A stretch of 64,000 nucleotides of DNA from Phyto melanocephala (lineage: Eukaryota; Arthropoda; Insecta; Diptera; Rhinophoridae), in the NCBI GenBank assembly GCA_941918925.1, contig OW799237.1, forward strand, positions 106,982,515 through 107,046,514. The letters run 5' to 3'. This document shows positions 55,400-64,000 of this stretch, in pieces. The position numbers and the translations under genes were made by a program. The notes below the pieces were generated by a model, which saw only the letters and a program-made list of their open reading frames with translations, was not told the origin of the DNA and ran no database searches. Position 1 is the first letter of the stretch, and each line of letters begins with the position of its first letter.

Positions 55400-55980
55400 A
55401 TCATGATACAATTGTACTTTTTATGGTACATTTTTCACCTTGTTGGTACCGTGGTACTACCGCGAGCTACTTGGTACAATTTACAAATTTGTCCATGTTC
55501 TGTTTAATTTTGTTTGTGTGTATTTTATTTTATTCTGTCAGCTTCTCTGTTTTTGTTGCAATGCTTTTGTCAAAGCGAATTCATGCACCAGGTGTTGTCA
55601 AGTCTTCAACAACAAAATCTGCCTAGTACTTTATTGCAAACTTCCTCCGAAAATCTCCTGTTAATTTGGCACCACCTGGTACATGAACTCGACTTGGCTG
55701 TTGTTATATGTATTTTATTTTACTTATGATTCGTAAGCATGTAAAGTGGACTTTAATAATAAAGTACTAAAATGGTTCGATAAGTTTACTCCAGAAAAAG
55801 TTATTATGGGAGAAACAAATTCAATAGAACCTCTTCTAGTGAAAATGTTTCCACACAAACAAACAAACTTTGAAGCAAATAAATAATCAGTACAGATCAC
55901 TAGTTGATGTGATTGAACTTAGATCATAGAAAGATTCAAATATTTTCTATTTTTTGTCTAAAGTATCACAGATGAAAAAT
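55400..55980. other. No recognisable feature
   Basis: Overlapping plus-strand frames at 55423-55729 are alternative readings of the same DNA and show no family resemblance. Confidence 0.4.
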
Positions 55981-55984
55981 TAAT

Positions 55985-56130
55985 GTTTATTTATTCATAT
56001 CTCATATGATGCGGTTGTGTTGAATTTCAATAGCAATTCTTTCCCGGATATTTGCAAGAGATTGTTATTACAATGGTATTAAAAATAACAGTTTTACAAG
56101 CAATTTTCGGCACCACAGGTGAAGGGAATA
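55985..56130 (-). mobile_element. DINE-like 5'-end remnant
   Basis: In minus orientation it reads TTATTCCCTTCACCTGTGGT and GCCGAAAATTG, then the downstream CTTGCAAATATCCGGGAAAG and TGAAATTCAACACAACCGCA. The block with CGACCCC is deleted. Confidence 0.6.
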
Positions 56131-56139
56131 AATAATTAT

Positions 56140-56990
56140 TCTCTCGTGTAAAGGATAAAAAACTTAAAAATAATTCAAACAAACCAACCAAGCTGACAAA
56201 TAAAAAAAAAATCTACAAATCCAATTCAAATTAAAGTGGCATCCCTGATTTCATAAGACGTCATGACAGCATACTTTGTGAATACCTAAATATGCGTAAA
56301 AAATAAAATTTGAGAAATGCTAATGCAATCAATGAAAAAACGTTTAACCTTATTTATGTTCACAAATTAGCGGCGACGGAAATAACTCGTTCAGTTTCAA
56401 TAGATAAGAGCTTAATTGTTTGTATTTTATTGTCTTGCTTGTTGTTTTGTTATTAGAACAAATAAAAAGAATAAATTCTTGCCCCGAACATTAAAATTTT
56501 TATTTTTTTTCTTGGCTTTACGTGCGTTAGTGTTTCACCTTTGGAATATCTATTTAACATTCACTCTTTATTTAAAAACGTAAATTTTCATTAAAGTAAG
56601 ACAATTATTTTAAATTTTAAGAATTTATGAAACATCTTATGATTATGGCAAAGTTTTTTGTAACGTTTAAATTTATTAATTTGAAGTGCATAATTACAAC
56701 TTTATTCATAAGCATTGTTTCTAATTTACAAAAGCTGTTTAAAAGGCAATTCTGTGGCAAAAACATCGATACGTGTATCACACTTTAAGATTGGTTTGTA
56801 AATGGCGAAGATAAAATGCCGGAAAAAATAATAAAAAAAATTTTTTCAAAATTGACTTGCATTTAAAATAATTTTAATTGTTAGTAATTGTTGCCTCAAG
56901 AGCATAAATAGTTTTTAGTCTTTTTACTACACAATAAAGTTTTTTATTTTAAAATATAGAAAAATGCGGTTGTAATTATTTTTATGTTAC
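56140..56990. other. No recognisable feature
   Basis: AT-rich non-coding sequence. Confidence 0.45.
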
Positions 56991-56995
56991 ATTTT

Positions 56996-57045
56996 TATTC
57001 CCTTCACACGATAGTGTAAAAGGGTATACATATATATGTTTGTTA
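56996..57045 (+). mobile_element. Solo DINE-like 5' terminal hairpin
   Basis: TTCCCTTCACACGATAGTGT followed by AAAAGGGTATACATATATAT matches the first 45 bases of the DINE copies. The following sequence is unrelated. Confidence 0.6.
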
Positions 57046-57328
57046 ACTGAACAAAGAAGCAGAATAATACTATGTTCACACAAGCATAATACAATGTACC
57101 ATATTAAAAATTACTGATAAATTGAGCAATATATACTTAATTGTTTCACTTATTGTTCAAAACTCGAAGTATTGAGAAGTATATTCAGTGAAAAGAAAAT
57201 TCTATAGGTGGCATTTTTAATGTCAAACAAAGAAATATACAAAAAAAACAAAAAGTAAGAAAATGGAAAATGGTTGATGGAAATTTGAATAAAATGTTCA
57301 AATAAATTCAAATACATATATGTCTATA

Positions 57329-58079
57329 TCTATATATATAAAAATCAATGTGTGTTTGTATGTTTGTTTGTGAATTATAGACGGTTAAACGGCTGGACCG
57401 ATTTCCTTGAAATTTTCACAAAATCTTTCTGTATGTCTGGAAGGAACTATAGGCTATACTCTGGTTTGAAATTGTAAGTGGGCGGGGTGTCACGCCCTAT
57501 TAAAGGATAAGTATTAAATATTATATATCACGAAAGTTAATGCAGCTAGAGTCTTCAAATTAGGTACGGTAAACTTTGACATCCACACGAACATTTGAGT
57601 AAAAAATGGGCGGACTTGCAATAGTAGGCGTGGCCACATAAATTAAATACTAAAATTCGTATATTTGGAAAACGATATCGATTAGAGTGGTAAAATTTTG
57701 CAAGAGCGACTTTGACACCCAAATGAACATTTAGGCAAGAAATGGGTGCATTAGAAATAGTGAGCATGGCAGCTCTCATAGCAATTGAATACTAAAATTG
57801 GTATATTCGGGAAGCGATAACAGTTAGAGTACCCAAATTTTGCACGAGAAGCTTTGACATCTATATAACTATTTTGATAAGAATTGATGCTTTAGTAATA
57901 GTGGGCGTGGCACATGTCATATGAATTAAGTACAAAAATTCGTATATCTGGGAAGCGATAATAGTTAGAGTACCCAAATTGTACAAGAGACACTTTGACG
58001 TCTATATGATTATTTGAATAAGAAATGGTTGATTTAGTAATTATGTGGGTGGTGGCGAAGCACACCGGGTATTAGCTAA
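57329..58079 (+). mobile_element. Canonical Helitron-like non-autonomous element with tandem repeats
   Basis: The start is close to TC-TATATATATAAAAATC and the block GTGTGTTTGTATGTTTGTTT and GTTAAACGGCTGGACCGATT is a form I know from insect Helitrons. The end is GGGTATTAG-CTAA followed by T, the CTRR terminus of Helitrons. The middle is four diverged units of about 140 bp. There is no target duplication. The exact 5' base is uncertain because TC occurs twice (57323 and 57329). Confidence 0.65.
57477..58045 (+). repeat. About 140-bp tandem repeats
   Basis: Units start near GTGGGCGKGG at about 57478, 57624, 57760, 57901 and 58043, so the period is 136-147 bp. Each carries TACTAAAATTCGTATAT, GGGAAGCGATA and GTTAGAGTACCCAAATT-type blocks, then CTTTGACAYC. 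Units differ at many bases. Confidence 0.8.
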
Positions 58080-58249
58080 TTGTAAATATATTTTATGAAC
58101 AGGAAAAAACTAAAGAGAAGGCATTATTTGATTTGGTATAAATACATCGTAGTTTTACAGCTATCAAATGCTAATAGTGTAAGATAAATTGAGTATGTGT
58201 AAACACTTATTTTAAATTAAAACAATTAACAATTTCTGTCGAAACAGGG

Positions 58250-59370
58250 TATAATAGAATTTTTATTATTAAAATCACCGATCAATTATTTTATTTGAAA
58301 GAGAATAAATGTCAGAATTTCGCCCTCGGAAGCAACGATTCATTACTAGTATATCATCACCACCAACATGGCACCGTAAGAGATTTGCCTCGAACAAGTA
58401 GATCAATCTTAATTCGCACTGCAAAAAATATTCGACATGTAGAGCATATATCAACTAAAAACAAGAAGCATTTACCAGAAGGCATTCTTTCTGTTTAACG
58501 TCAGTACGTCACTAGGGCACGTTTAAAAAAAGACTTACTGTCATTCCCATATAAGGTGGAATCGGTGCAAAAATTAAAACCCACAGATCATGACAACGTC
58601 AAAATTTTGCAGTTAAAATTTAACAGTTTTTCAGAAATTAAATCAACTTTATTGCAAATCTGATTACGAGTGTTAAACTTCATTTTTATTTGGATTGCCT
58701 TCTTAGTAAGCAGAAATGTAGGTTCTGGGGTTCTGAAAATCCAAGAACCATTCGTCAACGCACCCCATTAGGTGCACAGTTTGGTGTGGCAATAAATATC
58801 AAAATATCAATGTGCCTTTTTTCTTCGCAAATGGAAGTGCTGTAAACGTAAATGTAAAGCGGTCTCAGTTTATGATAGAACATTGTTTATGTCCTGCTCT
58901 TCAAAACATACTTGAGATGATGTGGTTTTAACAGGATGAAGCCATTGCCCACACTGTCGGGAACACAATGGCACTTTTAAAAGAAAAATTTTAAGAGCAA
59001 GAAATTCAGAAAATATTTGGCCATCACGTTCGCGAAAATTGTCAGCAACTGACTATTTTCCTTGAGGTTATTTAGAGAAGTGAGCTTAAGTAAGCCTGCG
59101 CGATGCAATCCTGTAACTCAAGGCCAAGATTGTTGCACAAATGCATGAGCTATAGCCACAAATTTTGAAAGATGTTATGCAAAATGCTCTTAAAAGAGCC
59201 CATGCTTGCGAAGCTGAAAACTTGGGTCATTTAAGTGCCACTATTTTCTATACTTTGTAAAAACAAATTCAATTTTGTTTTTTTTATAATCCAAAGAAAA
59301 TATCTATTTAAACGAAAAAGTTATTAAATTTTAAACTTCGCCCTTAAGTTACAAAAATCTATAAAGCAAA
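58250..59370 (+). mobile_element. mariner-like element, degenerate copy
   Basis: Similar to 19806-21440 (reverse) and 63165-64000 along most of its length. The 5' region (TTTTTATTATTAAAATCACC, GATCAATTATTT) matches 63245-63290. Its right flank near 59320-59350 (AAAAAGTTATTAAATTTTAA) matches 19835-19855 in reverse. Clear terminal repeats are not readable. Confidence 0.7.
58310..59265 (+). pseudogene. mariner-like transposase, degenerate
   Basis: In order: YHHHQHGTVRDLPRTSRSIL (second DNA-binding region), FPYKVESVQKLKPTDHDN (linker), HFYLDCLLSKQKCRFWGSEN and PRTIRQRT (after the first-acid region), QDEAIAHTVGNTMALLKEKF (second-acid block, QQDGA changed to QDEA with the Asp kept), and a C-terminal piece ending near 59262. 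Frames shift several times and stops are present. The third-acid block is not readable. Confidence 0.7.
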
Positions 59371-60030
59371 ATTATAAAAGAAAATGATCACACTTAATTT
59401 TAAACTATATTAAGGTATTTATTAAATTCTTTCGAAATTTTATGTCGAAACCCTAATTATTATTGAAAATTCAGTTTTTTTTTTTTTAATGTACAATTGA
59501 AATCTTACGCATTTTTTACCTTTAAAAAAACCGGTGGATATGACTTTACAAATAGTTTTGAAGCAGAAATATCGCTTTCAAACATTGTTTGATAATCCGG
59601 AATATTCTGCGATTCAGATTTAAATCTCAAACTTAACAAGGTCTTACTGTACTTCATTCCCGGTAACTTAGAAAATCTCAAGCTTAAGTGCAGTTTTTAA
59701 TTGTTATAAGTATTGCCAGCAGCTACAAATAAAAACTCAACCAAACAATAGCAATTTGGTTATAGCTCTCAATAAATCTTTTATTTATGTAAATAAACAG
59801 ATGTTACCGTTAATTGGCCTAGTCTACTTGTACACGAGCACATGTTACACATATTATTTATTTACCTTTAATGCAAACATAAACACACGAAAAACAATAA
59901 CAATTATGTTGATACAATAAAATGTAAATAATTTCTGTTATTTTTTTGATGTAACGGCAATATAATTTTAAGCATTTTGCAACAATGAAAAAAAAACAAC
60001 AAAAAATCTGAAACGATATATTAATTGCCC
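59371..60030. other. No recognisable feature
   Basis: AT-rich spacer before the DINE copy. Confidence 0.45.
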
Positions 60031-60033
60031 TTA

Positions 60034-60874
60034 TTATACCCTTCACACAGTGAAAAAGGGTATATATAGGTTTGTCATTCCGTGTGAAATTTCTACAATT
60101 TTCATTTTCGACCCCATAAAGTATATATATTCTGAAAGCTTATGAATAGGGGAGTCGATTAAGCTCTGTCAGTCTGTCCGTCTGACCGTCTGTCCGTGTG
60201 TATGTTGAAATCAACTTTTTGAAGCCCTCCGACATAGGTTGGACCCGGGTAAGGTATTAGAATATCAGAAATATTCGGGAGTAGATTGGTATTGAAAATC
60301 AGAAACATCGGTACATAAACAACTGAGATATGAGCAAAAACCCACGACCACCTCGATTTTTTTTTCACAAAAACAACATTACAACAACAACATACATACA
60401 TACAAACGTGTATGTATGTATGGTTAGAGAAAACTCCCAGCTGAGCCAAAAAATTTTTTTTTTTAATTTTTTTTAAATTTTTTTTAATTTTTTTTTTTTT
60501 TTTATTTTTTTTTTTATTTTTATTTTTTATTAAATATATTATTTATATTTTTATTATTTTTTTTTTTAATTTTTTTTTTTGTTTTATATATATTATATAC
60601 ATAGTAATTTTTTTTTTTAATTTTTTTTTAAATTTTTTTTAAAAATTTTTTTTTTTTAATTTTTTTTTAAATTTTTTTTTTTTTTGTTTTTTTAACATAC
60701 ATACGTAAATTTAAAATTTCACATTGGGATGTTTTTATTTATGAATGTTTTTTGTAAGTATGTACGTATTTCATATGGGATGAATGGTGACACAAACCAC
60801 TATTATTGCATGACTACACCTTGTGAAGGGTATATAAGATTCGGCACGGCCGAATATAGCGCTCTTACTTGTTT
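60034..60874 (+). mobile_element. DINE-1/Helentron-like element, best-preserved copy
   Basis: Runs from TTATACCCTTCACACAGTGA and AAAAGGGTATATATAGG through CGACCCCATAAAGTATATAT, GAGTCGATTAAGCTCTG and a CTGTCCGTCTGACCGTCTG run (60165-60200). A T-rich tract follows at 60448-60690. The shared 3' segment (CATATGGGATGAATGGTGAC, TTGCATGACTACACCTTGTG) leads to hairpin ATTCGGCACGGCCGAAT (60839-60855) and AGCGCTCTTACTTGTTTT. It is non-coding; the minus-strand frame at 60159-60449 is the antisense of the 5' block. Confidence 0.92.
60448..60690. repeat. T-rich low-complexity tract of a DINE copy
   Basis: Runs of 5-15 T broken by A-rich triplets, at the same relative position as in other copies of this type. 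Confidence 0.8.
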
Positions 60875-60879
60875 TTAAT

Positions 60880-63160
60880 TCCAAACAAACAAACAGCGAA
60901 AAGTTATACTTATGTACATGCCTACAACCCTCTTTTTTTCATTAGTCCTGCCATAACAGCAAACAGGCTTGCCAGATTTATAACTAAAAACTTAACGACC
61001 AACGTGTACAGTGTTTATTATTCAAACAATTTGCTAAAGTCAAACTAAAGGAAATAATTTCAACAAAAACTACAGGAATTGAAAGTAATTTGTTTTTTTT
61101 TCATTTTCTTTTTTACTTAAAAAATTTTAAAAAATTATTTTTAATTTTCAAAAAATGTTCTCTTTACGAAAACATGGTCGCTTGAAAAATTTCTTCAATA
61201 TTTTCAAATTATTATAAATTACGACCACGTGCGCTTAATTTTTTTTACACCTACTCATGGTACAACTTAACCAGGTAGGCTCGTTAAGACAGCTGATCAT
61301 CAGCTGGTGTTGATGTTTATTGTTTGTTTACATTTGGGCAGACACCATTCGATAAAAAAAAAATTAAAAACAATGTAGGAAAAGCGTTCAAAAACTTTTT
61401 TTGGTTAAATAACTATAATTTTTAATATTGCACCGGAATAAGTTTTTTTTAATAATAAAATAAAAAAAATTATTGTGTACAATGTATAAAAAAAGCGTTG
61501 ACATATAAACTGGAAAAATTAATTGGAGTGTACTTTAATTAATAATATCTGATAATTGAAAGTAACATAGTACTTAGAATCTGGCTCGTAGATACACCAT
61601 TTTAAACATTTTTTTTTTTCAAAAAGTATTTTTTTCACTTTTGATTAAATATTCATAAAAAATTGTGATGCCGCCAAAAACTTTATATGTTCATCCCTGA
61701 CATACTTTAAAGAAAAATATAAGTATGTGGTGACAGTTTATACAAAAACAAATTGCTTGTTGTTTTTGTATTTTTGGTTTTTGTTGTAGGGACGAGTTAC
61801 CTGGTTTTCTTGTAACTACTATTATTAAAAGAAATTGCAATAAATCTGTTCTCTATAGAAATTTTCGTTAAATTCTGCTCTATAAAAATTATCATTGAAT
61901 TCTTTTCAATTAAAAAATTTGGTTTGGGATAAGTTTTAAATAAATAAAAGGTTTTCCAATGAGAGTGATTTCATTCCCCTTAAAAAACACACACTTATTG
62001 TTAAGAAACTAAAAAATTTTTTATTTATTTTTATTTTTTATTTATTTTATTTATATGTGAAGTACAACCGATAAAATTAAGTTTTAAATTAAACGTCATT
62101 AAAATGGCCTCCACGATTTTTTCTGCAGGAACGAATTTGATTAACCCAATTTTCACTTTGGTTTATTATAATTATTTTATGGCCACAAAATGCAATTGTG
62201 ATAAGCAAAACTAAATTTTTCAGTGGTCAAAGAATTCAGTTACAACTGGTTTATTTATTTTTTTTTTATACGAAAATTTAAATAAATTTTAAATAATTTT
62301 TTTGTATTTAAATGTTTAATACATTTTCTAATTACAAAATATATATTTTATAAATTTATTTATTTTATTTCATTTGAAAACATTAAACTCAAATATCTGG
62401 AAACACTGTCATTTGCATTAAGAAAACCGTCATTAACTATGTATTAAAGCTTATGAAAATTAAAAGGAAATATTTATTTTAAAAGACACACACACTTTAC
62501 ACACATTTTAAATAAACCAGCTCTACATACATACATAAATTTCATTTTAAAATGAATCCGAATAAAATTGGTAACTTGTGAAATTGGTTTGATCTTAATT
62601 GAAATAAATTAATGATTTATTTGGCAAAATAACTTTCAATTGCTAAAAGATTTAAGGCATTTTAAGAAACATAATATTTTTATATGAAAAAATTTTTATA
62701 AAATCTTTTCATACTCTTAACGGCTTAATTTAAAACAACAAGGTCATAGATATTAGGCCGTTTCATTCAAAATCATTAACATATTTTTATTACTTTTGAA
62801 GCAGAAATTTAATAATTTATGTTCTACTTTTATGTGGACCCTCAAATAATAAAACAATCGACATTTTGACGAAAAATATCAAATGGTGTGTGACTGTACT
62901 TATTCTACAAATCTGTTTCCTTTAAGTTTTAAAAAATAAAAATAAATCTTTTTAGAAAATAATTAATATTTCGCATTTTTTCAAAATGAAATGTCTGGTT
63001 ATCGTTACAATTAAAAACATTAAACAGCCATTTAGAAAATGCGAATAAATAAAATGTATCATAAATTATATTTTTAAGTGAAATAAGATAAGATATTTGA
63101 ATATGGTAAGTAATAATTAAAGTGGAATTATATATTTGTATGCATATGTATGCATATATA
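60880..63160. other. AT-rich region with one inverted-repeat pair
   Basis: No coding frame is supported. The only structure noticed is the inverted-repeat pair at 61256-61812. Confidence 0.45.
61256..61812. mobile_element. Candidate TIR element with AACCAGGTA ends
   Basis: Left arm GTACAACTTAACCAGGTAGG (61259-61278) and CTCGTT pairs imperfectly with the right arm read inward, GTTACAAGAAAACCAGGTAA and CTCGTC. A third arm occurs alone at 36655-36685. No duplication is visible, so the boundaries and class are uncertain. Confidence 0.35.
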
Positions 63161-63164
63161 GGTA

Positions 63165-64000
63165 CAGGGTGGGCCAAAAATCGTCTTTTGTATTAAAATT
63201 TGTATGACTTTATCATATTGGGCAGATTAGAAGCTGAACAAAGAACCAAAATAATATAATTTTATTATTCAAATCAGCGATCAATTATTTAAACACAAAG
63301 AGCATATCGTCGACATTTTAACGTCAGTATTTCGCCCTCTGAAGCAATGATTTGTTGCTTGGTTCATCGTCACCACCAACATGACACCGTCAGCAATTTG
63401 ACCCGAAACAATAAACCACGTTCAGTTTGCATTACGGAGAATATTGAACGTATAGAGCAAAGTGTTAACGTCGAAAAGGCATTCTGCTCAGCTAGGAATG
63501 GCTTGTACGTCACTACGGCGCATTTTGAAAAACGATTTTTTGTTATTTCCATATAAAGCGCAATTAGTGCACAAATTAGAACCCGCAGTTGGCCAGAAAT
63601 AAAACTAACGTTATTGAAATTTTAATTTTAATTAATGAAACCCATTTTCATTTGAATGACTTTACCAAGCATAACTATAGGATTTGAAAATTTAAGAGCC
63701 ATGCATCAACTCCAATTGCACTCCTAAAGGTTACAGTATGGTATGGCATTACATCTTAAAAGCCTTATTTCTTCGAAAAGAAAGATGGAAATGCTATAAC
63801 CGTAAATGGAGAGCGGTGTCGATTTATGATAAAACATTTTTTACTTCCTGCTCTTGAAAACAGATTTTGGATGTGTTTTTCGCTGGATGGAGACACTGCC
63901 CACACTGCTCGAGACAAAATAGAACTTTTTAGTATAATTTTTGAAGAGCGAATAATTTCCATGAATTCGAAAATTAATTGGCCAGTTCACGATTATCTTT
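63165..64000 (+). mobile_element. mariner-like element, cut by the window end
   Basis: Starts TA-CAGGGTGGGCCAAAAATCG, matching the end at 19806. Transposase debris on the plus strand runs to the end of the window, so the right end is not seen. Confidence 0.75.
63300..64000 (+). pseudogene. mariner-like transposase, degenerate, partial
   Basis: Reading order: MICCLVHRHHQHDTVSNLTR, RSVCITENIERIEQSVNVEK (second DNA-binding region), LLFPYKAQLVHKLEP (linker), HFHLNDFTKHNYRI (after the first-acid position), then FSLDGDTAHTARDKIELF, which holds the second catalytic Asp (family: QQDGATAHTA). Frames change several times. The third-acid block would lie beyond the window. Confidence 0.7.

Noticed and set aside
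57477..58045. CRISPR array
   Set aside because: Repeats are about 140 bp, diverged and contiguous without spacers, and the genome is eukaryotic.

Overview
The window looks like repeat-dense, AT-rich intergenic or intronic DNA of a higher fly (Diptera, probably a calyptrate or muscoid such as a blowfly, flesh fly or house-fly relative). The main reasons are DINE-1/INE-1-like Helentron elements carrying the Drosophila-type block 'CGACCCCATAAAGTATATAT ... GAGTCGAT ... CCGTCTGTCCGT', together with mariner, hAT, MULE, LINE and SINE relics typical of fly genomes. Species is not determined. I see no intact host gene, rRNA or tRNA gene. Every recognisable coding stretch is a broken transposable-element ORF or an unidentified degenerate frame.

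Layout. 0-10 kb: a decayed multi-copy TE-type ORF (690-1460), a DD34D mariner relic (3049-4589) holding a nested MITE (3251-3924), a two-copy MITE with 4-bp target duplications (5880-6126), a LINE 3' end and a second piece of the multi-copy ORF. 10-22 kb: five Helentron/DINE-like copies, a non-LTR retrotransposon split by a 1.8-kb insert and again by a DINE copy, a MULE relic with 8-bp target duplications (16310-17643), and a mariner (19806-21440) that received a DINE copy. 22-33 kb: RTE-like LINE, several DD41D mariner relics, a tRNA-derived SINE with perfect duplications (26880-27091) and the second copy of the MITE (30566-30793). 33-42 kb: a 1.6-kb TIR element with CACGTACG motifs, a second SINE, a hAT-like element (39334-40409) and a LINE relic. 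42-46 kb: a four-level nest (a CCCAGCA-TIR element, split by a TAA-flanked TIR element, holding a DINE remnant, holding a TA-flanked MITE), followed by a gypsy pol relic. 46-64 kb: a second hAT-like copy (47580-48481), a long DINE copy, a LINE with an RNase H domain, a canonical Helitron with about 140-bp tandem repeats, and two more mariner relics.

How the parts relate. Almost everything is non-autonomous or dead. Retroelement tails (AACCT)n are shared by a LINE and a SINE, suggesting a LINE-SINE partnership. The cut-and-paste elements each carry a private iterated short motif near their ends (AAGTACTT, ACCGGTT, TCTGACAA, GGGTTATTTCATT, TCACGTACG), which I infer are transposase-binding arrays. 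Nesting gives relative ages at several points. All boundaries were read by eye; those with target-site duplications are the most reliable.
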